A stretch of 64,000 nt of DNA, taken from positions 1 through 64,000 of the forward strand of contig JAAEAF010001949.1 in assembly GCA_011037195.1 (NCBI GenBank). Direction: 5' to 3'. How positions within the stretch are numbered: the stretch's first letter is position 1; each line of letters begins with the position of its first letter. A program made the position numbers and the translations under genes. Under the pieces are notes generated by a model. The model searched no databases. It was not told the DNA's origin and worked only from the letters and a program-made list of their open reading frames with translations. Source of the stretch: Triatoma infestans (taxonomy: Eukaryota; Arthropoda; Insecta; Hemiptera; Reduviidae). Of the stretch, positions 1 through 9,260 are shown piece after piece.

Positions 1-505
1 TAAATTATTTAAACGGGCTGCTGGAAACAGCAAGGCCGGAGAAGCAAGCGGAAGTAGACCATGTGCCGGGAGGATCCGGAGACACTCACTCGACAAGAGA
101 CCAACTTATTAACAATGACCCCGAGGAAAACCAGAAGTGATAACACTTGGGTTTTCACGTAAAAAGAAAGGGGAAGCGGTCTAAACTGTATACGTAGATT
201 GTGCTGTCTACTGCATATATTGCTCGTACGAGTGTAAAATAGTGACTCACCTAATAACACTAACCCCGAGGAAAACCAGAAGTGGCAATACTTGGGTTTT
301 CACGTAAGGAAAGCGGAAGTGGTCTAAACTGTACAAGTAGACTGTGCCGCAACATACAACTTGCTTGTTCGAGCTTTAGTTAGTGTCTGACTGGAGAGGG
401 TAATTAAAGGGACTACCCCCTCTCTACGTTTAAGACACAGCCTAAAGATTGATAAATTATTATATTCTGACGGCGGCAAATTTAAATTCGGATAAATACC
501 GAACA
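1..505 (-). mobile_element. LTR-like repeat (LTR-5), copy 1, cut by window edge
   Basis: A dispersed repeat whose minus-strand end reads TGTTCGGTATTTA, the usual TG start of an LTR. The same end and an alignable body occur at 16.8-17.18 kb: shared landmarks are the GGCGGCAAATTTAAATT block, an ACACAGCCTAA block and the CGAGGAAAACCAGAAGTG / CAAGAAAACCCAGGAGAAGTG block. This copy carries an internal tandem duplication: a block at about 112-208 recurs at about 257-350 (period about 145 bp), while the second copy has it once. Short open frames here have no recognisable domain. Calling it an LTR is an inference from the terminus; the opposite end is not visible. Confidence 0.5.
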
Positions 506-1074
506 CCCTATTCTTGCAGAATTTCGTTTGCGTTACCTCGGAGTTGGTTTCCTAAATTTGCACACTTTGCAAGCCCTTCGTTATGCTTATAACTATAAGG
601 GGCTCATTAATTTCGCTCAATCTGCCTGGCGGTATTGGTACCAGCTTTTGCAGGAATTTAACTTTTGATTTCTGTTTTTTTTTTACTAAAATATATATAT
701 AATTTTTCGTTTTTTGTTTTGTTTTGTTTTTCAATGTCTACTCGTTTTTGTTTCTTTAATTTTTCACTTAATTGTTTCTTTCAATATTAATTATTAATTA
801 AGTTTTTCATCATTAATTTTAATATTGTATAGTATTTTTATGTTTCATATTTCCTTTTCCGGTGTTATTTATTTATTTTCAGTTTGTATTTTTCTTTTTC
901 TTTCTTTTTTTTAATGTATCATATTAAAGAAAGAAAACTCTTTTATTATAATAACAGAATAGTATTTTTGATAAAATGTTTAAAACATCTTTCTCCGGCT
1001 GACGGATATAATTTCCAAGCCGTAAATATTATGTATTAATCTTTCTGATTATGTAAATTTTTAAATAAAATATA

Positions 1075-1106
<32 letters not shown>

Positions 1107-1376
1107 GGTGAAATGCGAAATGTGTTTATGTTACCAAACAACCTGCTTATATAGATTGATTGTTTAACTAAATATTATTTATGTATCTATACTATCTTAT
1201 GATCATTTAGCTCGTATTTTATCATTTCTTGTTAGTTAACTATTTAATAGTAGTAGCCCACTGTTGACACAATGTTATTTTGCGTTATTATATAGTATGA
1301 TTTGAGTGTTATATAGTAAGAAAGATGGGTAATTAATTATAAAGTAAATCTTCTTCAAAAAACGTAATTTAAGTTA
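506..1376. other. AT-rich stretch without recognisable gene
   Basis: AT-rich, with poly-T runs around 677-735 and a (TTA)n microsatellite near 1077-1106. No coding pattern or repeat match to the rest of the window was seen. Confidence 0.5.
1077..1106. repeat. (TTA)n microsatellite
   Basis: About ten uninterrupted ATT/TTA units. Confidence 0.9.
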
Positions 1377-1501
1377 CATACCCCCAGTGTTGGATGTTTC
1401 CATTTTCAAAGGCTACAATATGTCCCCCCTTGCATATGTTTTTTCCCAGACAGGTACCATCACCCCTCGTAACAAAAAACATTTAAAGACCAGTGTATCA
1501 A

Positions 1502-1740
1502 GGGAAGGGATTAGCTCAGTGGTAGCGCGCTGGACTAGCAACGCGGAGATCACGGGTTCGAATCCAGTCGTGCTGCCCTTAGATTTTCTCTTCCTAGGAG
1601 CCCCTACAGCCCACTGTCCGGTGATGGACAGTGTTGTCTGTAATGGGAGAACACTGTCCGGAGGCCGGCAGTGCACTGAGAAGGCTCCGGGCGCAAATGA
1701 CCACAGATGTGAGCCTGCCTTAAATAAAAAAAAAAAAAAA
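1502..1740 (+). mobile_element. SINE-A1, full length with exact target duplication
   Basis: A complete tRNA-derived SINE. The head has an A-box-like TAGCTCAGTGGTAGCGCG and a B box GGGTTCGAATCC, as expected for an internal RNA polymerase III promoter. The body contains the self-complementary CACTGTCCGGTGATGGACAGTG, and the element ends in poly-A. It is flanked by a perfect 13-bp target duplication, ACCAGTGTATCAA, at 1489-1501 and 1741-1753, which fixes both ends. A 223-residue open frame crosses it on the plus strand and a 187-residue one on the minus strand; both are chance frames through the SINE. The insertion splits a repeat that recurs at 62.9 kb. Confidence 0.95.
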
Positions 1741-1900
1741 ACCAGTGTATCAACTGAGTTTGCTCTGTGCAAGTCTGTTTTGACACAAAGCATCCTGATG
1801 ATGGGCGAATGCCTGAAATCGGTCGATGACCATATAAAGAAGCAGTCTATTACGGAAAATATCTCTGTTGGAATTATAGCATTGCTAGCAAATATGCCTA
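1741..1900 (+). repeat. Dispersed repeat carrying a hammerhead-like core, copy 1
   Basis: Aligns with 62.92-63.06 kb (plus) and about 60.76-60.90 kb (minus). Shared landmarks are TTTGCTCTGTGCAAGTCT, the GGGCGAA and CGGTCGATG blocks, and AAAATATCTCTG. The unit begins before the SINE insertion, because CCAGTGTATCAA is part of the repeat in the 62.9-kb copy. Confidence 0.75.
1791..1828 (+). ncRNA. Hammerhead-ribozyme-like motif
   Basis: In order: CATC, the core CTGATGA (1795-1801), one unpaired T, a GGGC/GCCT stem with loop GAAT, the core GAAA (1815-1818), TCGG, then T and C of a GTC site (1822-1824), then GATG, which pairs with the opening CATC. This is the connectivity of a type I hammerhead with a nearly absent stem III, as reported for Penelope-like elements. 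The unpaired T before stem II is non-canonical. The other two copies have a palindromic ACCGGT in the stem III position, which could allow dimer formation, but their cores are mutated. Activity is unproven. Confidence 0.45.
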
Positions 1901-2577
1901 AATATTGTAGTGCTGTGTTACTTGAGTGTAAGCGTTTCGTCGCCCCTTCTTCCCTTCCAGACATCACAAAAATCAATTTTCTTGGAAAGAAAGTGTATCA
2001 AATAAACAGTTTATACACACTTTATACACACGGTTCATTATCCAAATTCTGTTTATAACAATAATAGATACGTATTTGACGTTAATAATATTTGCACTAT
2101 ATGAAAATCAATGAAGCCTTATTCTTTGTTATATTTTATGTTTGAATGTCATACTCTTGAGCCATTTAGAATTAACTCATCTATTAATGGAGTGACCCTT
2201 TATGAACGCTATGAAAACTTATTGTCGTTTCTATTTGCCCAAAGTATTGTATTTAATTTATAATCTTAACACAAGCTGTTAGATGTAGAAGTTTTGTTCT
2301 TATGAGTGGTAATTATTTTACATTTTGTAGTTTAGTGTTTTATACCTACTGTGGTTATATCTTAAAGTTTTCTTTTATTTTTCTTTGTATGTGATTATAA
2401 ATATTTGTTAGCTTATGTAATAATATATAATATAATGTATATATCATAATAATAAGTATATATATATGTGTATGTGTGTATATATGTATAAATGTGTATA
2501 AGTATGGAAAAAAGGAAAAATTATGTACATAAACTGAGCAATTGCCAATTGTTTAAGCTAAAGTAAGATATCAAGAT

Positions 2578-2630
2578 ATCAAATGTTTATATTGATTAAG
2601 TAAGATTTGTTTTTGCACCGCTCTAACGGT
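2578..2630. repeat. 53-bp target-site duplication, left copy
   Basis: Identical over 53 bp to 3523-3575. The two copies bracket the R1-clade LINE fragment, and the right one follows its poly-A tail. Confidence 0.9.
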
Positions 2631-3522
2631 CAGGGGGCCCTGCTCGACCAAAAGAAGACTGCTGATGTCCACAGTGAATTCAATTATGTTGTACGGCTGC
2701 GAGATTTGGGCCGAGAAGATGGAAATCGCCAGGTACCAGAAAATATTGCTCAGAGTTCAGAGGCGTGGAGCCCTAAGGATTACCAGTGCGTACCGAACGT
2801 CTCAGGGGTAGCGGCTATGGTAATTGCAGGAGTTGTGCCGATAGACTTGATGGCAAGAGCAAGGCAGATCAGGTATATTTACCAGCGAGACCTGGAAGGC
2901 TCCGAGGCCAAGAAGCAGGCTGCTGTTTGGCTCAATGAAGCATGGAGGACGCGATGGAGAGATGAAAATCGTGGCAGATGGACCGCCAGAATCATTCCTG
3001 ATCCTGTCATCTGGGCCTCAAGGAAGCATGGCGAAGTAGATTTTTATTTGACCCAGCATCTCTCTGGACATGGGTATTTTGCTGCCTATCTCCAACGTAT
3101 AGGCAAAAGGAACTCCGGAGCTTGCATATACGGTGATTCAACAACCGATGATGCTTTCCATACTTTTTTTGAGTGCGTTAAATGGAGAGAAAGCAGAGCA
3201 AACCTCCACGAGACCGTTGGACAGCTCTCCCCAGATAATTTATCAGAAAAGATGTTAATGGAGGATAATAATTGGAACCATATCACGAATACGGTACATA
3301 CAATTTTAATAAAGAAAAGAAGAGATTTGGAAAGGCATGGTGTAGGCAGGTAGATGAGAAGAAGTTATGGGGCGTCCACCCGAAGTAATGCCGTGAGGCG
3401 GTTCCGGGTCGGAGACTACGCCCGTTTGATGAGGGGGTTTTTTTAGTGGGGGCAGGCCCCACACACCCGATGCAGTCGGAAGGTGCGCAGGCATTTTTTC
3501 CTCCTCTCAAAAAAAAAAAAAA
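2631..3522 (+). pseudogene. R1-clade non-LTR retrotransposon, 5'-truncated, C-terminal part of the RT ORF
   Basis: Encodes the end of the reverse transcriptase ORF and the C-terminal domain. At 2662-2800 one frame reads the RT thumb (LYGCEIWAEKM, then LLRVQRRGALRITSAYRT). A frameshift near 2800 moves the rest to the frame ending at 3353, with VIAGVVPIDLMARARQIRYI, GRWTARIIPDP, EVDFYLTQHLSGHGYFAAYL and DDAFHTFFECVKW. These blocks are characteristic of the R1 clade. Part of the usual Cys/His knuckle is replaced (CIYGDS where a second Cys is expected). A GC-richer 3' UTR follows and ends in poly-A at 3510-3522. The flanks are not the 28S rDNA target of classical R1, so this is a dispersed relative. 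Not functional. Confidence 0.9.
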
Positions 3523-3575
3523 ATCAAATGTTTATATTGATTAAGTAAGATTTGTTTTTGCACCGCTCTAACGGT
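3523..3575. repeat. 53-bp target-site duplication, right copy
   Basis: Exact repeat of 2578-2630, starting at the end of the LINE poly-A tail. Confidence 0.9.
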
Positions 3576-4061
3576 TAAGTCGCCCCAGAAAAAAAAGACA
3601 AATTGCTGCCCCTTAAGAATATTTATATATTTTTGTAAGCAAATCTATGCATGTTCAAACACAAGTTGAAGCGAGTGCTCGGCTCGCGTGCTAATGCTAT
3701 TCTGTTCAGAGAAGTATATGCATGTTCAAACAAGTTCAAGCATCATCCATTACAAATTCAGCGTTAATTTTTCAATAATAGTGTAAATATTTATAGCTTT
3801 TTGACATAAGCAATATAAATACGCTACGCACTGTAAATTTTTTTAGCGAAAGTAAAAAAATCGATATTTGAAATTTTCTGTTAATTGAATATTTAACACA
3901 TCACTATTTTTCTCACATTTACAGACAAATATCTGGGTTGCCTGCCCTCTAGAGCGGGCGCTGATTTTTGTTTTTATTTTACTTAAATCTTATTTTTTGT
4001 TTTATTTTATTGTATTAGGTTAAGTCTTTGTTTAAGCAAAGTATTTTGTACTACAAAACAA

Positions 4062-4096
<35 letters not shown>

Positions 4097-4198
4097 AAAT
4101 ATACACAGTTTAAGGAAAATCATTTAGAGCCTTTGCCGAGAAAATGAAAAAAAAAATCAGTAAGTTTCCTTTTTCTATTGACAGATCAAAATATCATT
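3576..4198. other. Gene-free AT-rich stretch with (AAAT)n
   Basis: No coding pattern. A (AAAT)n microsatellite lies at about 4058-4097. Confidence 0.6.
4058..4097. repeat. (AAAT)n microsatellite
   Basis: About ten tandem AAAT/AAAC-like units. Confidence 0.85.
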
Positions 4199-4202
4199 GA
4201 GC

Positions 4203-4290
4203 GGAAGGGATTAGCTCAGTGGTAGCGTGCTGGTTTAGCTATGCAGAGGTCTATGATTTAGTCCATGCTCACAACCACTAGACTAATCCC
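4203..4290 (+). mobile_element. SINE-A head joined to an inverted SINE-B-like head
   Basis: Begins with a SINE-A tRNA-like head (GGGATTAGCTCAGTGGTAGC) and, after about 50 bp, runs into TCCATGCTCACAACCACTAG, which resembles the reverse complement of the SINE-B head. The outer ends are complementary: GGGATTAG...AGTGG against CCACT...CTAATCCC. No SINE body or tail is present. Confidence 0.5.
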
Positions 4291-4465
4291 GTCTACTACT
4301 ATATTTGCTAGTATACATTAAGCTTTTGAGATGTGAATTATTATTCCAACTATATGTTCATGGCCGAATGATCCTGCTGGGTATCTGGAAAAGTAAGAGC
4401 CCCAAAATGTCTGCAACAAAAAGGGGGAAGAATTATTAAAAATAATTCACAAAAGCTAATTAGGG

Positions 4466-4585
4466 AAGGGGGATTAGCTCAGTGGTAGGCTTGCTGGACT
4501 AGCTATACGGAGGTCCCCAGTTTCGAGTCCAGCATTGCTGCCCTTAAATTTTCTTTTCCTAGGAGCCTCTACAGCTCACTGTCAG
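4466..4585 (+). mobile_element. SINE-A, 3'-truncated
   Basis: The tRNA-like head, then the start of the body up to AGCTCACTGTCAGCTCACTG, where it stops. About 35 bp of flank around it is repeated just before the next SINE-A copy, so the two arose together by duplication or by nested insertion. Confidence 0.75.
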
Positions 4586-4627
4586 CTCACTGAAGATTTA
4601 TTAAAAATAATTAACAAACACTAATTA

Positions 4628-4856
4628 GGGAAGGTATTAGCTCAGTGGTAGCTTGCTGGACTAGCTATGCGGAGGTACCCAGTTTTGAGTACAGCTTTGC
4701 TACCTTTAAATTTTCTCTTCCTAGGAACATCTACAGCTCACTGTCCGACGATAGACAGTTTTGTCTGTAGCGAGAGAGCGGTTCCGGAGGCCGGCATTGC
4801 ACTGCACTAAGAAGGTTCTATAGATCTTAACGCGCTTTATTAAAAAAAAAAAAAAC
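4628..4856 (+). mobile_element. SINE-A1, nearly full length
   Basis: Head TATTAGCTCAGTGGTAGC, a decayed B box (AGTTTTGAGTACAG), a body with GGAGGCCGGC and a poly-A tail. Same orientation as the truncated copy immediately upstream. Confidence 0.85.
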
Positions 4857-4924
4857 CTTATTGCGGAATCCCTTAGTAAGCCTAAACAGAATATAAGTCT
4901 GAGTTTGCTGCTTTCTGATTCATT

Positions 4925-4926
<2 letters not shown>

Positions 4927-4972
<46 letters not shown>
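4927..4972. repeat. (CA)n microsatellite
   Basis: About 23 CA units. It produces an artificial CVCV-rich open frame on the minus strand. The flank with GGTCCTCAGGAAACCTC resembles the microsatellite-bearing head of the MOD element. Confidence 0.9.
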
Positions 4973-4974
<2 letters not shown>

Positions 4975-5039
4975 AGAACTCTTACACTCCGCTTCACTAA
5001 AACATTTTTGGTCCTCAGGAAACCTCAAAAAAAAAAAAA

Positions 5040-5700
5040 ATGTATTTTGCAAAACATGAGGTAAAATAATACTCGGACCTATGGTTTTATGTAAACTTGT
5101 AGTTTACAAGGTACACACAAATTTATGAGGTTCACAAATTTACAATGTTCCCAAGGGTACTTGTAGTTTACAAGGTAAACGAAATGTTTCATTACTAAAA
5201 CAGAATTAAAATCAATTTAAACTTTTGTTACTTTTGTTTTTCATTGTATTTAACTTTTGTTTTCATTAAACAACAACGGTTGTAAAACTTGTCTTCGAAA
5301 TATTTACATTGATAAATGCATGTAAACTAAACAGATACATGTTTATCTGTATACCTATCTAACGTGGTACTATTATGTCATCAATCATAATATTTGACAG
5401 AGTCCCCATTGCTTCCAGTTGGAAACATGGAAACTAGAAATATATAATATGATATCTTATTCTAATTTAGAGAAAGAGAGCGCACGAGTAAGAGAGAAGA
5501 GATAAAGGAAAAAAAAGGAAAATATTTTAATCCAAGGAAAGACTAATCCTAAATGATCCTTAATAAATAGTGGTTCATGAACTGTTCATTATCATATAAG
5601 AATGAAATTTAAAATAAAAAGCTAAAGAAATAAAGAAACATTAATTAATTAACTTAATAAACATGTTCTTGGAATTTAAAACATTTTCTTAAAATTGGAA
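5040..5700. other. AT-rich stretch, nothing recognised
   Basis: No coding trace. GTAGTTTACAAGGTA occurs twice near 5100 and 5165. Confidence 0.5.
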
Positions 5701-5739
5701 TGCTTACACAGATATGGTTTCATAGAGATGCTATACGTA

Positions 5740-6010
5740 ATAGTAAGCAGAGAGAAGACAGGCCCTCTGTGGTACTCTCTGACTTAAGCAGGCTAGAGTG
5801 GGAGAACCTGTGTATATAAGCCAGTGAGAATCTATGTAGATCTATCTATCAGATTCAACCATACATGGCATCCTGTCATATCTCTACTCCCACCTTTTAT
5901 TCTATCGGTTTCATTATAAAGTCCAGTGCAGTTAGTGTAAACTTATAGCTAAATTATAACAGTGTCTTCATATCTCGTTCATTCAATCAAACCTAATTTC
6001 TCTCTTCAAC
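5740..6010 (+). repeat. Diverged LTR-4-like fragment
   Basis: A pyrimidine-rich stretch followed by AAAGTCCAGTGCAGTTAGTG, matching the R/U5-like landmark (AAGTCCTTGCAGTTAGTG) of LTR-4 copies near 9.07, 10.47 and 42.88 kb. Ends not defined. Confidence 0.4.
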
Positions 6011-6562
6011 AACTCCATTATATATATTTATAGAACAATCTGTTCATGGAAAAGTCTGAAAAGATTCCTTCATATGTTAAAAGAATTATAAGTTTACTAT
6101 GTTGCAAACTAGGAGACTAACGAGTGCGTACGAGTCATAAGAAGAAAAGATGCAGTAGAAAGAGTGGAATTGATTGGCTTATTTTAATGATGGAGCGAAG
6201 AATTCCGGAAAGAAGTAGTATGAACAAAATAAGCATTTTGGAAGAAAACATTAAAGTAATATTAAGATTAATATAAGATAATAGGAGTAATATTTTAAAC
6301 ATCAAGTGCGATGAGACGGAATTTTAATATTAATATGATATGATACTTTGCAGTAATAGTGGTTCAAAGTGAAATGGGGTATACACTTGGGCGGGATCGT
6401 AGAAGCAAGTACTTAAAAGAGAATATTAGAACAGAATAAAGAATGGGGGAGTTGTCCCAATGGGCCACAATAACCATCACTCAAAAGGATCTTTTGTGTA
6501 AAACGGTCGGTTAACATCATGTTAACCGCTGGCTCAGAGTATATACGCAAGTCTGATATTAA

Positions 6563-6680
6563 CAGGGGCAGGCTACAAAGCCGCCTCCGTAATAACTCGT
6601 CGCTGCGGCTGTTGCTCAGTCAAGCAAAACCTGCAATAAGCACTGTTGCAGATTTTGCTCCAGCAGATTTGATTCAGATA
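6563..6680 (-). repeat. 115-bp block, copy A
   Basis: Closely matches 6811-6925, about 247 bp away in the same orientation. It contains CAAAGCCGCCTCCGT and CAGATTTTGCTCCAGCAGAT. The chance open frames over both blocks share the same peptide run on the minus strand, explained by the duplication. Confidence 0.8.
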
Positions 6681-6800
6681 GATGTTTGATTCTTCCATCT
6701 TCGAATCCCACGCATTTTTAATGATTCGGATCCCATTACAGCATTGTTGAAGAAGAAGGATTAATAAGGCTGTTGTAAGTTCAAAAACAAATGAATGCCT
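6650..6800 (-). mobile_element. LTR-4 terminus with flank, inverted relative to 8.76 kb
   Basis: The minus strand reads TGTAATGGGATCCGAATCAT, the LTR-4 start, preceded by the same flank (AACTTACAACAGCCTTATTA, then a CTTCTT run and CAACAATGC) seen before the LTR-4 start at 8822. LTR plus flank are therefore duplicated together in inverted orientation. Confidence 0.65.
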
Positions 6801-6810
6801 GTGGACTAAC

Positions 6811-6925
6811 AGGCAGGTCACAAAGCCGCCTCCGTATAACCCGTCGCTGCGGCTGTTCCCCATTCAAGCAAAACCAGCAATAAGCACTGTTGCAGATTTT
6901 GCTCCAGCAGATTTGGTCCAGACCA
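6811..6925 (-). repeat. 115-bp block, copy B
   Basis: Second copy of the 6563-6680 block. Confidence 0.8.
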
Positions 6926-7364
6926 GTTTCCTAAGACCACACAGTGGGACCATCTTGGTTGTGCAATTCCGCAATAAGTTCTCTGAAGTTTTCCTAAATG
7001 AAAAACACCTTCTCTTGCCTCTAACCAATGGTATTCCTCCGTTAGGCTTGCGATTTGCTGCAAGCCCAAGGCGTTAAAAAAAATCTGATTTTATCATTGC
7101 CCTGTGAACCCAGCCCGGAGCTGGGTTTGTAACTTCTCGGGCCACTTTCTACCGCTTTTTCATGGCCCACATATTTTCTATTAAAGAAAGTATGCTTTGT
7201 GTTTAAAAAAAGATTGTATAGTTTGTCCAAAAAATTTGAAAGAGATGAAACGAATGAATATTACGAACACATTCTTTTTCAATAAGTCGAGAATGCGTAT
7301 TATGTTCGATTGATTTTTTTTTTTTTTTTTTTTTTTATAAATATATTGTAATTTAGGTTGAAAG

Positions 7365-7680
7365 TTATGGCTCAACGATTTCCTTTTAACTTTTTACTTA
7401 CACTACATAAATATAAGTCTTTGACTTTTATTTAGACCTTTTACCGGGGGAAGGAATTTTTTTTGGAGAGAGGTGGGGTTATGCTTTGCTTCAAAGGGCT
7501 GTTTCAGTTTATATTACGATTTTGTAATCTATGTAATATTAGATGGAATTGAATGTATTCCGAATTTGAAAGCGATCAACTGAATGGAAGTTTGACTTTA
7601 ATGAACAGTATTTTCTAGTTATTTACGATTTTATCCATAAAGACAATAATGAGTTTCAATTAAACGGTATACTAACAGCA
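7365..7680 (+). mobile_element. MOD element, partial copy
   Basis: About one module: GCTCAACGATTTCCTT, a GGTGGGGTTATG block, TTTCAGTTTATATTACGATT, then GGAAGTTTGACTTTAATGAACAG. Order and orientation match the longer copies at 7.88 and 11.4 kb. Confidence 0.7.
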
Positions 7681-7879
7681 CATGCAAAACAAAAAAAAAT
7701 TTGTTTTCATGCCACATAATAAAATAGTTCATGAATTTAATATGTGCCTGTATATAATATACCCCAACTTGAACGTTGGACTTTTTAGTCTCTTTATTAT
7801 GGAATTAAAAACACAATCTCTCCACATTATAAAACCAATTCAACACTAAAGTTAATATGTAAAAACGATGACGATTTTA

Positions 7880-8690
7880 CATTTATTACTTTCACTTACT
7901 CCTACTAAGAGGAAGTATTGTAATCGTGTCAAATTTTCGAAATGGAGTTTTCAACGGCAATATCCGTTTTGAGGTCCCCTGAGTCCAAAAAAGTGGTAGT
8001 GGTTTTTAGCAAATGGCCTGTGTGTGTGTGTGTGTACGTATGTAAACAGCACAGCTCAAAATCGAAAACTCATAGAATATTCAAACTTGATATTCCGTTT
8101 AGTTATCACCATGGGATCCGACAGTGGGTCATCTGTTAAAAATTCCTCAATCGGAAGTACCACTTTACAAGTTGTTTTTTTTTTTTTACGTTTTTGCAAT
8201 TTTCTCAAAAATGGCTCCAACGATTTTCTTTAAAATTGGTATATCAATTACACATACTAACAGCTACAACTTCTGTTTTAAACATTTCTCCGGGAAAGTT
8301 CTTTAAGGGCACTTCTGAGAGAGGGTTGGGGTTATGTTTTCATCTAAAGTGTTATTTCAGTTTATTAGACAATTCTATCATCTAAATAATGTTAATTAGA
8401 ATTAAATATATTGTTGAAATTCCTAGTTTGAAAAAGATCGGATGACTGGAAGTGCGTTTTTACTGAAATACATTTTTCAGTTTTCTGGTATTTTCTCGAA
8501 TACGGCTCCATGATTTTCTATAAACTAGTAATGGTAACTATACGTATAAAGAGCTAAAACTTTTATTTGAAACTTTTCTCCTGATAAATTTATTTAAGGG
8601 GACTTTTGAGGGAGGTGGGTTATGTTTTTCTTTAAAATGCTATCACAGTTGATTATACAATTCTATCTTCCAAATAGGTTTTTTGATAGA
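7880..8690 (+). mobile_element. MOD element, 5' end plus two modules
   Basis: Starts near TACTTTCACTTACTCCTA, resembling the 18-bp terminus seen in inverted form at 60.55 kb. Then come a head with GTGTCAAATTTTCG, GAGGTCCCCTGAGTCCAAAA, a (TG)n run and the CCATGGGATCCGACAG block, followed by modules. Landmarks (C/T)GGAAGT...TTTACTGAA, GGCTCCAACGATTTTC, CTACAACTTTTATTTGAAAC, GGGTTATGTTTT and AATTAGAATTAAATAT repeat about every 290 bp (GGAAGT at about 8152 and 8447). Overlapping small open frames have no domains. Confidence 0.8.
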
Positions 8691-8821
8691 CTGACCCCAC
8701 TATGGCCGCAACATCCTGGTCTTCACTTACTGCCCGGCAGCCCTAAATTCCCCAACAGATTCATTCATTTCTTTATGAACTTACAACAGCCTTATTAATT
8801 CTTCTTCTTCTTCAACAATGC

Positions 8822-9260
8822 TGTAATGGGATCCGAATCATTAAAGATGCGTGGGATTTGAAGTAGGAAGAATCTAACATAATTACTCCCTATCTAGGCT
8901 AAACTAGGGAGGGAGAATTCCATCTATATTGAGGCAAGCCACCCCTACGGAGAAGAGTTATCGACACCAGTCAGTCAACATCAATCTAAGTACTTTCTAT
9001 TCTCAGCCAGTCTGTCTCTCTCTATTCTCTCGCTGCCTTATTCTCAAACATCATTCAACAGTGTGAAGTCCTTGCAGTTAGTGTTTTCTACTGCATTTTA
9101 TGTGTTCAGCACATCTAATTTATTTCTTCTTCACATTTCTAAATTTATCTCTGATTTTCTCCTTCTCACATCTACCACAAATGCCTACCACAATATCCAG
9201 TACCTTCAGTAGATTTAGCAGTAGATAAAGTCTCTCCACATGAGATTTAACGTTCTCATT
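8822..9260 (+). mobile_element. LTR-4 copy, start defined
   Basis: Begins TGTAATGGGATCCGAATCAT, then aligns with the minus-strand copy at 10288-10670 and with 41.8-43.0 kb through the CTCTCTCTATTCTCTCGCT block and GAAGTCCTTGCAGTTAGTG. Homology fades after about 9200. No CATTACA end was found, so the copy is broken or recombined. Confidence 0.65.

Noticed and set aside
1502..1575. Possible tRNA gene
   Set aside because: A and B boxes are present but the sequence continues into a SINE body and poly-A with a target duplication; the same holds for the other SINE-A, B and C heads.
1387..2058. Longest plus-strand open frames near 1.4-2 kb (223 codons, and 187 codons on the minus strand)
   Set aside because: They run through a SINE with exact target duplication and its poly-A; no domain, and both strands are open by chance.
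4721..4969. 82-codon minus frame with a CVCV run
   Set aside because: Translation of a (CA)n microsatellite and SINE tail.
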